A stretch of 64,000 bases of DNA from Firmicutes bacterium UBA5389 (lineage in GTDB: Bacteria > Bacillota > DTU025). A model generated the notes under the pieces. It was given only the letters and a program-made list of their open reading frames with translations, did not search any database and had not been told where the DNA came from. Shown here piece after piece: positions 52,014 through 60,268 of the stretch (position 1 is its first letter; every line of letters starts with the position of its first letter). The stretch lies in contig DHON01000122.1 in assembly GCA_002409965.1 (NCBI GenBank), positions 542 to 64,541 on the forward strand, given 5' to 3'. Made by a program: the position numbers and the translations under genes.

Positions 52014-53160
52014 GAACAGCGCTGACGTTGTCGTCATAGGCGGCGGAGTGGTTGGGTGCGCAGTCGCCTTCGAGCTTGCGCAGAGGGGTTGCACCAACGT
52101 GGTTCTGCTCGAGCGCAACACGCTGGCGTCCGGCTCGTCGGGTAGGTGCGGCGCCGGCGTGCGGCAGCAGTTCGGCACAGAGCTCAACTGCGTGCTTGCG
52201 CGGGAAGCAGTTCGGATCTTCGAGAAGATGGACGAGCGCCTCGACTACCAGCCCAGCGTGGAGTTTCGGCAGAGCGGCTACCTCATGCTGGCTTACTCTG
52301 ACCACCAGTGGGAGCAGTTCCAGAGGAATGTGGCTCTCGAGCGCAGCCTGGATATAGACGTGAAGACCTTGACTCCCCGCCAGACCCTGGACATAGTCCC
52401 GTTTCTGAACATCGATGGAATGGTCGGGGCCACGTTCTGTCAAGAAGACGGGCACGCCAACCCATTCCACACCACGTTCGCATACGCGAGGGCAGCTCGC
52501 CGTCTGGGCGTGGAGATACTCACGCACACCGAGGTCTGCGGCATAGAGGTGGAGAACGACCAGATCAAGTCGGTGGTGACCGACCGCGGCGTAATCGCCA
52601 CATCCACCGTAGTCAACTGCGCCGGGGCCTACTCGGGGAAGGTGGCCGCCATGGCCGGCATCGACCTGCCGGTGTGGGGCGAACGGCACCAGATCCTGAT
52701 CACAGAGCCCGTCGAGCCTATCATGGGGCCGATGGTGATCTCGTTCCACCACGACTTCTACTGCCAGCAGGTGCCCCACGGCAGCTTCATCATGGGGATC
52801 GGAATGCCTGGGGAGCCCAAAGGCTACAGCATCCATTCGTCAGTGGATTTCCTGGAGGGCATGGCCGTAACCCTGCGCCAACTGCTTCCCCCCGTGGCGC
52901 AGCTGCGTGTGGTGCGCCAGTGGGCCGGGCTTTACGACAGATCGCCCGATGCTCAGCCTATCCTGGGCGAGTGCCCGCCGGTTGAGAGGTTCTTCAACGC
53001 CAACGGTTTTTCAGGCCACGGCTTTATGCTTTCCCCGATTGTGGGAGTCATTATGGCCGAGCTGGTCACGACTGGGCGCAGTTCCATCGATATCAGCAAG
53101 CTCGACGCTGGCAGATTTGCCCGCGGTGAGCTGGTGCTGGAACCTACGGTAGTGGGGTAA
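52006..53160 (+). CDS. FAD-dependent amino-acid oxidase/dehydrogenase subunit (DAO family)
   Basis: This 384-aa protein has VVVIGGGVVGCAVAFELAQR, SGSSGRCGAGVRQQFG, and the C-terminal GLYDRSPDAQPILGECP and NGFSGHGFMLSP. That is the DadA/sarcosine-oxidase fold. With the preceding three subunits it resembles D-hydroxyproline or L-proline dehydrogenase or HcnC. The substrate cannot be assigned from sequence alone; a secondary or D-amino acid is most likely. Confidence 0.85.
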   Translation: MSRNSADVVVIGGGVVGCAVAFELAQRGCTNVVLLERNTLASGSSGRCGAGVRQQFGTELNCVLAREAVRIFEKMDERLDYQPSVEFRQSGYLMLAYSDHQWEQFQRNVALERSLDIDVKTLTPRQTLDIVPFLNIDGMVGATFCQEDGHANPFHTTFAYARAARRLGVEILTHTEVCGIEVENDQIKSVVTDRGVIATSTVVNCAGAYSGKVAAMAGIDLPVWGERHQILITEPVEPIMGPMVISFHHDFYCQQVPHGSFIMGIGMPGEPKGYSIHSSVDFLEGMAVTLRQLLPPVAQLRVVRQWAGLYDRSPDAQPILGECPPVERFFNANGFSGHGFMLSPIVGVIMAELVTTGRSSIDISKLDAGRFARGELVLEPTVVG

Positions 53161-53253
53161 ACCTAGAGGAATTTCGAGTACTGCGTAGAAGAATGGGGGT
53201 GCGTCCAAAGGGCTGTAGAGGGCGCAGATGCAGGTTAAGGAGGAATTGCTCCA

Positions 53254-53892
53254 ATGCTGAAGTACATATCCGCCGGTGGGCCGGTCATGTACCCCATCAT
53301 ACTCTGCTCAGTGGTGGGGTTGGCCGTCTCGATACAGAAGATCATCCAGCTCGTATTGATGCCCACTGGTTCGGATCAGCTGATGCGCTCGGTAAAGCTC
53401 AACATGTCTCAAGGACGCCCCGTGGAAGCGATGCAGGCGGCCAAGGCCGCAAAGGGTCCGGTGGCAGGTCTTGCCCGCGCCGCCGTCTCCAGCTACGGCA
53501 GGCCCTACAGTGAGATCAAGGATTCCATCGAAATGGCGGGCCGAGAAGAGGTACACGCGATGGAGAGGAAGATGAACGTCCTCGACGGCATCGTCACTCT
53601 GGCACCTCTTCTTGGCCTGCTAGGCACAGTTGTGGGCCTGATCAAGAACTTTCAGGTTCTCTCTGCGTTCGCCGGCCTCACCACGCCGGCTCAGCTGTCA
53701 GGAGGCATCGCCGAAGCGATGATAACTACTGCGGCCGGCCTCATAGTCGCTGCGCCGCTCATGCTCGTGTACAGCTGGCTCTCGGTGGTCATCGACGACA
53801 AGGTGGCCGAGATGGACAGGCGGGCGGCAGAACTCCTCGCGATAACGGCTGGCGATGGGGGAGGGCGCAGCGATGTTCGCGAAATATCGTAA
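53254..53892 (+). CDS. exbB: ExbB/TolQ-type proton-channel protein
   Basis: This 212-aa protein has three membrane helices, one at the N-terminus (VMYPIILCSVVGLAVSIQ) and two around LLGLLGTVVGLIKNF and GGIAEAMITTAAGLIVAAPLM. The last contain the conserved Thr and Gly residues of MotA/TolQ/ExbB proteins. It forms the pentameric channel that drives TonB. AAGGAGG precedes ATG 53254. The 93 bp upstream show no clear promoter. Confidence 0.9.
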   Translation: MLKYISAGGPVMYPIILCSVVGLAVSIQKIIQLVLMPTGSDQLMRSVKLNMSQGRPVEAMQAAKAAKGPVAGLARAAVSSYGRPYSEIKDSIEMAGREEVHAMERKMNVLDGIVTLAPLLGLLGTVVGLIKNFQVLSAFAGLTTPAQLSGGIAEAMITTAAGLIVAAPLMLVYSWLSVVIDDKVAEMDRRAAELLAITAGDGGGRSDVREIS

Positions 53893-54298
53893 GCGCAGGA
53901 GAACGCGGGTCGAGATACTCCCCATGATCGACATCATGTTCTATCTGGTGCTGTTTTTCATGGTCTTCGGCACCTTCAGAACCGAGACTGCCGGAGTCCC
54001 TCTGGAGCTTCCGCGGGCGGCGACCCCGCGCGATCTGGCGCGCGACCACATCGTAGTGGCCATCGACGCCAAGGGCAAGCTCTACTACAACGAGCGCCAA
54101 TTCGCCGACGGCGATCTCACACGGGCCTTACTACCGCCGCTTCGAGCCAATCCGGATCGTGTTGTGATAGTCAAGGCCGACAAGTCAGTCAGATATGAGC
54201 GGCTGATCCAGACCATCGACGCGATCAGGATGGCCGGCGGCGTTCATCTGGCCCTGGCTGTGGAGCGCGCCGCCGGATCAGGCGGTGGCGCGAGATGA
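53873..54298 (+). CDS. exbD: ExbD/TolR-type biopolymer transport protein
   Basis: This 141-aa protein has one membrane helix (LPMIDIMFYLVLFFMVF) with the essential proton-path Asp at D20 and a periplasmic domain (VVIVKADKSVRYERLIQTID). ATG 53873 after GGGAGG fits best. It overlaps exbB and the tonB-like gene. Confidence 0.92.
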   Translation: MFAKYRKRRRTRVEILPMIDIMFYLVLFFMVFGTFRTETAGVPLELPRAATPRDLARDHIVVAIDAKGKLYYNERQFADGDLTRALLPPLRANPDRVVIVKADKSVRYERLIQTIDAIRMAGGVHLALAVERAAGSGGGAR

Positions 54299-55185
54299 GA
54301 GGCCGCGAAAAAGAGCAGGGCGGCATTGAAAGCCTGCTCATATCGATTGCGGTGCACCTGGCGGTGATACTGCTGGTACCTTATGCCGAGCAGCCTGTTC
54401 TGGAGGTGTACCCTCTTGACATAGCAGGCGTGATCGAGATCGCCACGGTTGAAACCGCGCCTGCCGCCCCGGCTCCTGCTCCGGGCGTCTCCGTGCAGGA
54501 GGTAACGCCCAAACCCAAACCTGCGGCGCCTGAGCCCGCCAAGCCAACCCCGGCGCCGACGCCCAAGCCGAAACCCGAGCCGAAGGTTGCGCCCAAGCCC
54601 GAGCCGGCCAAAGAGGAACCGCCTAAGCAGCAGGTGCCTGTGAAGCAGGACAAACCCGAGGTGGTAACGAGCCCGGCGGGGAAGACGCCTCCTCCAGTCG
54701 CCGATTCGGAGCCTCCGAAATCGGCGCAGCCGGAGCCTGAACCAACGCCCGAACCGCAGGCGACGCAGGTCGGTGCGACGACCAGCCCGCCCGGGCCGGG
54801 GCAGCCCGACGGGGCGGGCACGATTCCCCGTCCCGAATACCCTGGCGACGATCCGACCGGGCTGAGCATGATACGTTCTACAGGCGGCGACGATCACGGC
54901 GTCTGGATCCCCAAGGGCGTTCAGAACTTGAGGGGCCGCGGAGAGGCTCTGGTGCGTATCCGGATCAAGGCAGACGGGTCCATGGACACCATGTCGTTTC
55001 TGGAACCGCCGCCCGATTCGGCTATGACCCAGGCGATACGGACTGCTATCTCCACCGCCTGGCGGTTTGGGAAAGACTCTGCCCCGGGCCGTGCTGATGA
55101 TTACTATCTCGATGTGCGAGTCGGCTACGACGGCGGCACCATGGACGTCTGGGTCAAGAGTGAGCGCGCGTCGTACATACGATAA
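54295..55185 (+). CDS. tonB: TonB-family energy transducer
   Basis: This 296-aa protein has an N-terminal membrane helix with the TonB Ser-x3-His pair (S17, H21 in SIAVHLAVILL) and a 110-residue Pro/Lys/Glu spacer (PKPKPEPKVAPKPEPAKEEP). Its C-terminal beta domain is GRGEALVRIRIKADGS and RTAISTAWRFG. Such spacers cross a periplasm to an outer membrane. No TonB-dependent receptor is in the window. Its neighbours are exported proteins of unknown role, so the partner is likely elsewhere. Confidence 0.88.
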   Translation: MRGREKEQGGIESLLISIAVHLAVILLVPYAEQPVLEVYPLDIAGVIEIATVETAPAAPAPAPGVSVQEVTPKPKPAAPEPAKPTPAPTPKPKPEPKVAPKPEPAKEEPPKQQVPVKQDKPEVVTSPAGKTPPPVADSEPPKSAQPEPEPTPEPQATQVGATTSPPGPGQPDGAGTIPRPEYPGDDPTGLSMIRSTGGDDHGVWIPKGVQNLRGRGEALVRIRIKADGSMDTMSFLEPPPDSAMTQAIRTAISTAWRFGKDSAPGRADDYYLDVRVGYDGGTMDVWVKSERASYIR

Positions 55186-55224
55186 CCCGCCAGCGGCCAT
55201 CGCCGGCACGAGGAGGTGCTTTGC

Positions 55225-57249
55225 ATGTTTTCCATTATCCGCGAGCGATTATGGGCGCGCCGCTTCGCTTCGGCCATTGCCATCGCCCTGTGTGCCCTGT
55301 CCGCGATGGGCGGGGGCGCGTGGGCCGCGAATGCCGCGCCTGTTGCGATAAGCAACGAGTTCATCAGAATACTCGTGAACCCTGGCCCCGAGGAGGCAGG
55401 GCGATTCGGGGTCGAAACCACCGGAGGAGATCCGCGCAATCCGGCAGACGATGACCTGCCCCTGATCTACGGGCGGCCCATGCCCTGGACATCTTACACA
55501 ACTGTGCAGGTAGACGGGGTCGATTGGGTTTTCGGAGGCAAGACTACTCGCCGCGCCGGTAGGAGCGGGCGTTACGGTGAGGCAATCGGGCCCGCCCAGG
55601 TCAAAGACGGGCGGATAGTGTGTTCCTATTCTCTGGGCGACCTCCGAGTCACCCAGCAGCTGTCGTTCGTCAAGAGCCCGACGACGCGTTACCTCGACAC
55701 CTCGAGGATCCACTATATTGTGGAGAACGCCGGGCAGATGACGCACAGCGTAGGATTGCGTCTGTTGATCGACACCATGCTTGGTGCGAACGACGGCGCC
55801 CCTCTGCGAGCCGGGGACCAGGCTATGACGGGAGATACGATGCTTTCCGGGGCGCAGATACCCGACTACTGGCAGGCCTTTGACTCGCTGGTCGAACCGT
55901 CAGTTACCTCGCAGGGCACGATGGCCGGCGGCGAGCTGACCTCGCCTTCGCGCATCGCCTTTTCCAACTGGGGCACGTTCGCCGACAACCTGTGGGTTGC
56001 CGAAATCGTCCCTGGACGCGAGTTCGTACGCTCACGCGAATCCGATCTCGACTCGGCAGTTGCGATGTACTGGGACCCGTCTGCGCTTGCTCCGGGAGAG
56101 GTCAGGCATTACGTGACCTACTACGGGCTGGGCGGGATCACTCTCGCTCCGGGCAAGCTCGCACTGGGCATCACCGCGCCTGCAGAGGTGGGCCTGTCGT
56201 CGGACGGAGCGGCACCTTTCCTGGCTGTTGCGTACGTGCACAACACAGGCGAAGGGCCGGCTCATGACCTAGTTGCTCGGCTGGACTTGCCCATCGGCTA
56301 CAAGCTCGCGGGCGGCCAAGGCAATACTCGCTCAATCGGCGACCTCGAACCTGGGCAGACGGCGCAAGTCGCGTGGCAAGTCGTTGCAACGTGGGCTTCG
56401 GTGGGACGGGCCGATCTGTGCGTATCGGTATCTGCCAAGAACGCTGATCCAAACGTGGTGTCCAGAGAGATCCAGGTCCTCGGGCCGCCGCGACTGCTGG
56501 CGAGCGTGAGGCGGGTCGAGGCGCTTTTGGTCCGCGACGAGAGGCTCTATCCGTGGCCCGCCAGGGTGACGGTGAGAGTGGAGAACACCGGCGGGTCCGA
56601 TGCCAACTGGGTTCGTGTCCGCCTCGACTCCCTGGGCGATTTCGCTTTGTCAGGCGGAGATCATCGCGAACTCCTCCTCGGCAGCTTGCAGCCCAACCAG
56701 GGGCAGGACATCACGTGGATGCTGGGAGGCGAACCGCGTCCGGGCGAACAGAAGATAGTGGCCTCGGCCGCCGCGCAGAACGCTCCGATTTCGCTGGCGA
56801 GCGCGTCTGTGCAGGTGCCGGAGCTCGTGCCCAGGGCATGGATCAAGCCGGGCAAAGGACGCGTCAAGGCAGGCGACATGGTGCACGTGGACGTGATGCT
56901 TACCAACATGGTCGGCGTGGATTCGTTCAAGTTCGATCTGAGCTACGATCAAGAGCTGCTGCAACTGGCCATGGTATCCAGGGGCGACCTGACGGTAGCA
57001 GGCAACGACTTGCTGCCGTGGGACGCAGGCGCGCCCAAGCCGGCCTCAGGGCGCATCGTGGGCATATCCGGCCGCATCGGCGAGCCCGGCAAAGTCTGGG
57101 GAAGCGCCGCGACGGTCTACTTCCTAGCGAAGCAGCCCGGCAGCGCAGTCCTGTCTATAGAGAATCTGACTCTTCTGGACGCATCAGGCAGGGCCATCAC
57201 GGCCGTTCCGGCCCTGATTCCTTGTACGGTCCAAATCAGCAGGGAATAG
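55225..57249 (+). CDS. Exported protein with CARDB-like and cohesin-like domains
   Basis: This 674-aa protein has a signal peptide (1-36) and a large N-terminal beta-rich region with PADDDLPLIYGRPMPWTSYT. Middle repeats resemble CARDB/DUF11 adhesion domains (AVAYVHNTGEGPAHDLVARL, ARVTVRVENTGGSDANWVRV), and the C-terminal domain (about 550-670) looks like a cohesin: VKAGDMVHVDVMLTNMVGVD, FKFDLSYDQELLQL, AVLSIENLTLLDASG. It may act in surface assembly. I cannot name a substrate. ATG 55225 is eight bases after GGAGG. Confidence 0.65.
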   Translation: MFSIIRERLWARRFASAIAIALCALSAMGGGAWAANAAPVAISNEFIRILVNPGPEEAGRFGVETTGGDPRNPADDDLPLIYGRPMPWTSYTTVQVDGVDWVFGGKTTRRAGRSGRYGEAIGPAQVKDGRIVCSYSLGDLRVTQQLSFVKSPTTRYLDTSRIHYIVENAGQMTHSVGLRLLIDTMLGANDGAPLRAGDQAMTGDTMLSGAQIPDYWQAFDSLVEPSVTSQGTMAGGELTSPSRIAFSNWGTFADNLWVAEIVPGREFVRSRESDLDSAVAMYWDPSALAPGEVRHYVTYYGLGGITLAPGKLALGITAPAEVGLSSDGAAPFLAVAYVHNTGEGPAHDLVARLDLPIGYKLAGGQGNTRSIGDLEPGQTAQVAWQVVATWASVGRADLCVSVSAKNADPNVVSREIQVLGPPRLLASVRRVEALLVRDERLYPWPARVTVRVENTGGSDANWVRVRLDSLGDFALSGGDHRELLLGSLQPNQGQDITWMLGGEPRPGEQKIVASAAAQNAPISLASASVQVPELVPRAWIKPGKGRVKAGDMVHVDVMLTNMVGVDSFKFDLSYDQELLQLAMVSRGDLTVAGNDLLPWDAGAPKPASGRIVGISGRIGEPGKVWGSAATVYFLAKQPGSAVLSIENLTLLDASGRAITAVPALIPCTVQISRE

Positions 57250-57274
57250 CATCGAAAGGCAAGGAGGGATAGGG

Positions 57275-59347
57275 ATGTCTGTGGTATCAAGGCGGTTGCT
57301 CACCGCTGTCAGTAGTTTGCTCGTGGTTGTGCTGATGGCTTCGGCCGCTATCGCGGCGCCTGCTGCGGTGGCCGATGTGCCCACCGACCACTGGGCGTAT
57401 GAAGCCGTGACATTGCTGGTGAATAAGGGATACATGGGTGTCTACGAGTCGGGGCAGTTCCGAGGGGACGATAGCGTTAGCAGGTACCTGCTGGCGTTTG
57501 TGGCAGCGCGGCTTCTGCGCGATGTGGAGTCGGGCCGAACTACGCTTACCGACGACGACATGAAAGTCGTTCGGGAGCTTTCGCTCAATCTACGGGAACA
57601 GCTGGCGGTGGTCACTGGCCGTCTGGCCCAGCTGGAGAAGGCCGCGGCGGATGCAGCGAGCGGTGCCGCCATCGCTTCCGACAATACGGCGCGCATGGCT
57701 GTGCAGTACGCCGAGTTCGTTGCGGCGATAGAGGAGCAGTTCAAACAGATCAAGGAAGATGCCGATGCCCGCGCCGGCGCCGGCGACCAGAAGCTAACTG
57801 CGCTGTACGCCGACTCCAAGAGGCAGATAATGGAAGGAGATGAAGCTCTCCGTCAGGAGCTGGCCGTGGTGTCGGCCAAGGCCGACTCGATCCATGCCTC
57901 TGTATTGGCAGCAGCGGAGAGCGAAACCAAGTCCCGCCGGGATCTCGAATCCAAGCTGAGCCTGTCGATAGATGGTCTGAAGGCTGCGGACGGCGCTCAG
58001 CAGGCGCAGATAGACCGGCTCTCCTTGAAGCTGGATGAGGCCGTGGCCGCCAGCGCTTCAGTTCGGGCCTGGGCTGAGTCTGCCATTGCCGGAGAGGCCG
58101 CGGCCAGGCAGAGCCAGGTCGCGTCCCTCCAGGCCAAGCAGGACGAATTTGCCAAGTCGATGAGGCTTTCTTTCGATTCCGCGCTGGAGGCCGAGCGGGC
58201 CGCGCGCGCCAATGACCTGTCCGACCTTCTGACTAAGCTAGAAGGGCTTACGAAGGTGCAAGACAACTTGGCCCAATCCTCCGCTCTGGCCCTTGGCGCC
58301 GCTGTCGAGGCCGAGCGGCGCGACCGCGAGGCGGCAGACGAAGCCCTGAGAGATGCAGACGACAAGCTCAGGCTGTCGCTGGACGCACTTGGGGCGCGGC
58401 TCGCGGCGGAGCGTACTGCGCGAGAGGCGGACACAGCGGAGCTAGCGAAAGCCCTCGGCGATCTGACAGCCAGCCATGATGAGTTGGCGGCATCGGCGGC
58501 ATCGAAGGAAGCCCTCTCACAAGCTGCTGCTGCCGCATCGGCGTCCCTGGGCGCTGAGCAAATCGCCAGGCAGGAAGAGGCGCGCCGCATACTTGCGGAT
58601 CTGGCCGCCGCGCGCGGCGAGATAGCCGACCTTGATCGCAAGACCGCCGAGGCTGATGCGGCGATCCTTGCAGGGCTCGCGGCCGAGCGGGCGCGGATAG
58701 ACGCCGTCGCCGCTGAGCTTGCAGACCTTAAGGAGAGCGTGGCGCAGCTTCAGCAGTACGCGCAGACCATCGATGGCGGGCTAGGTGAGCTCGCCCAGAA
58801 GCAGGGCTCCGATTACAGGCAACAGCGGCAAGCGCTGATCGATTTGCAGGTTGCACTGGATCAGCTCTCGAAGGCTCTGAACGACAAGATCGCGGCCAAT
58901 GCCGCGGAAGATGTGCGCACCGGCGCCAAGATCGTCGAGAACGCTATGGATATCCGCAAGGTAGTCGATGCCCTAAACGAGACCAGGCAGGCGCTGAATG
59001 CCACTGCCGCGTCGACGAAAGAGGCACACGCCGCCGTTGCCGAGGTCAACGCGGCCATAGAAGACGTGAACACGCGTCTGGCCAGCATCGAAATGATGCT
59101 CCAGGGCAGCGTGGACGAACTCAAGAGGCGCTTTGCAGACGATCTGGTGGCCGAGAGGTGGGAAGCGGAGGCCCGCGAGGTCAAGCTGCAGTCGATGATC
59201 GAAGAACTGCAGTCGCGTGTGGAACGGCTCGAGGGGCAGAGAGAGGACCAGCCCGCCAAGATGAGCGGCGGAGCCATGATCGGCGTCCTAGCTGTAGTGG
59301 CTGCCATCGTGGCCGCGATAGCCATCGGCTCCGGCGGAAGCAAGTAG
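57275..59347 (+). CDS. SLH-domain / coiled-coil / C-terminal-helix protein (Omp-alpha-like)
   Basis: This 690-aa protein has a signal peptide (1-28), one S-layer homology domain (about 30-92: VPTDHWAYEAVTLLVNKGYM and GDDSVSRYLLAFVAARLL), then a coiled coil of about 560 residues rich in Ala, Glu, Asp and Lys. It ends with one hydrophobic helix (GGAMIGVLAVVAAIVAAIAIG). That is the layout of Thermotoga Omp-alpha and of the coiled-coil spacers in Negativicutes and Deinococcus OM tethers, where the SLH domain binds cell wall and the C-terminal helix enters the outer membrane. It is the strongest single hint of a periplasm-spanning tether here. AAGGAGGGA precedes ATG 57275. Confidence 0.75.
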   Translation: MSVVSRRLLTAVSSLLVVVLMASAAIAAPAAVADVPTDHWAYEAVTLLVNKGYMGVYESGQFRGDDSVSRYLLAFVAARLLRDVESGRTTLTDDDMKVVRELSLNLREQLAVVTGRLAQLEKAAADAASGAAIASDNTARMAVQYAEFVAAIEEQFKQIKEDADARAGAGDQKLTALYADSKRQIMEGDEALRQELAVVSAKADSIHASVLAAAESETKSRRDLESKLSLSIDGLKAADGAQQAQIDRLSLKLDEAVAASASVRAWAESAIAGEAAARQSQVASLQAKQDEFAKSMRLSFDSALEAERAARANDLSDLLTKLEGLTKVQDNLAQSSALALGAAVEAERRDREAADEALRDADDKLRLSLDALGARLAAERTAREADTAELAKALGDLTASHDELAASAASKEALSQAAAAASASLGAEQIARQEEARRILADLAAARGEIADLDRKTAEADAAILAGLAAERARIDAVAAELADLKESVAQLQQYAQTIDGGLGELAQKQGSDYRQQRQALIDLQVALDQLSKALNDKIAANAAEDVRTGAKIVENAMDIRKVVDALNETRQALNATAASTKEAHAAVAEVNAAIEDVNTRLASIEMMLQGSVDELKRRFADDLVAERWEAEAREVKLQSMIEELQSRVERLEGQREDQPAKMSGGAMIGVLAVVAAIVAAIAIGSGGSK

Positions 59348-59386
59348 CGCCCGCCGAGCCAGCGTTTCGCGAGAGGTTGAAGAAAG

Positions 59387-59430
59387 GCTCGCAGCACTCG
59401 CGCCGTCAAATGGCGCGAAGCGCTGCGAGC
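59387..59430. terminator. Bidirectional terminator between the SLH gene and the cytochrome gene
   Basis: GCTCGCAGC...CGCGCC (59387-59404) pairs with GGCGCG...GCTGCGAGC (59412-59430), with a small internal loop. On the minus strand CTTTCTTCAAC follows the stem, and on the plus strand ttcctgcttc. It serves the two convergent genes. Confidence 0.8.
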
Positions 59431-59441
59431 TTCCTGCTTCG

Positions 59442-59843
59442 CTACTTCTTCACGCCCTTCACACTGACCATGCCGCCTTTGGGATCGACCTTGTGGCAGT
59501 GCGTGCATGAACCGCCGTAGGTCTTCACGAAGTCGTTGCCCTCGCCCAGATGGCCCCGGTGCATGAGCTTGCCCATGTCGCCGCGCTTGGCGTGGCATAT
59601 GTAGCAATTGTTGATGTCTTCCTTCACCGATGGATGCTTCGGGAAAGCTTTCTTGATGGTCGCGCCCAGGCCGGAGTCCCCATCGCCGCCCTTAACATGA
59701 CAATCCGTGCAGCCCTTCGGGTTCACGTCAGCGGTGGCGCCTACGCCGTTTTGGGGATTGGCGGGCGCTGCGCCGAGGATTGCCATGGATGCTGCTATGG
59801 CTACCACCGCGGCCATGCAAAGAATCACCAATGATTTCTTCAC
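59442..59843 (-). CDS. Triheme periplasmic c-type cytochrome
   Basis: This 133-aa protein has a signal peptide (KKSLVILCMAAVVAIAASMA) and three heme-binding CxxCH motifs: CTDCH, CYICH, CTHCH, with extra His residues suited to bis-His ligation. It looks like a short class III or c7-type cytochrome, so it probably shuttles electrons outside the inner membrane. It is encoded alone, facing the SLH gene. GTG 59843 has AAGGAGG seven bases upstream. Cytochrome-maturation genes are not in the window. Confidence 0.88.
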   Translation of the reverse strand: MKKSLVILCMAAVVAIAASMAILGAAPANPQNGVGATADVNPKGCTDCHVKGGDGDSGLGATIKKAFPKHPSVKEDINNCYICHAKRGDMGKLMHRGHLGEGNDFVKTYGGSCTHCHKVDPKGGMVSVKGVKK

Positions 59844-59896
59844 CAAATATCCTCCTTCAGCCATCTCTAACTGCGTACATTGCGCCTTATGTCACG

Positions 59897-59923
59897 ATTA
59901 TACCATTCGACCACAGAATGCAA
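59897..59923 (-). promoter_or_regulatory. Extended -10 promoter of the cytochrome gene
   Basis: On the minus strand TGGTATAAT (59905-59897) is an exact extended -10; TTGCAT (59923-59918) lies 15 bp further up, a little close for a -35. The leader to GTG 59843 is about 45 nt. Confidence 0.6.
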
Positions 59924-60053
59924 AAGTCGCCGCCCCATCCTGCGGTTCCCGGGACGAACGCGATCCGCGGGTGGAACCAACGCTGTTCCAAAGTCATAAT
60001 GTATAGCGCTTTGAGGTTGCAGGGCGGCGCGCGCTGCAAGGAGGGGTACACGG

Positions 60054-60233
60054 ATGGAGGAGGCGTCGAGCAGAGGGTTTATAGCTGATATCCTGGTCAT
60101 CGCGGCGTTGATGGCCAGCATGTGGTTGACGACCGATGGCGAAGCCGAGGGGGAGGATCAGGTCGGGACCACGGCGGCAGCCGGGCCGCCCAAAGCTGGC
60201 GTGCATTTGGGCAGAGGCGAACCGACGAGCTAG
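60054..60233 (+). CDS. Small single-span membrane protein
   Basis: This 59-aa protein starts at ATG 60054 after AAGGAGGGG. It has a hydrophobic helix (FIADILVIAALMASMWL) at about residues 9-25 followed by an acidic and Gly/Ala-rich tail. I recognise no family. It directly precedes the subtilase gene. The rest of 59924-60053 contains only a possible CATAAT at 59995-60000. Confidence 0.55.
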   Translation: MEEASSRGFIADILVIAALMASMWLTTDGEAEGEDQVGTTAAAGPPKAGVHLGRGEPTS

Positions 60234-60268
60234 AGCATAGTGTGTGGCAGAGCTGGGGAGGTGGTGTC

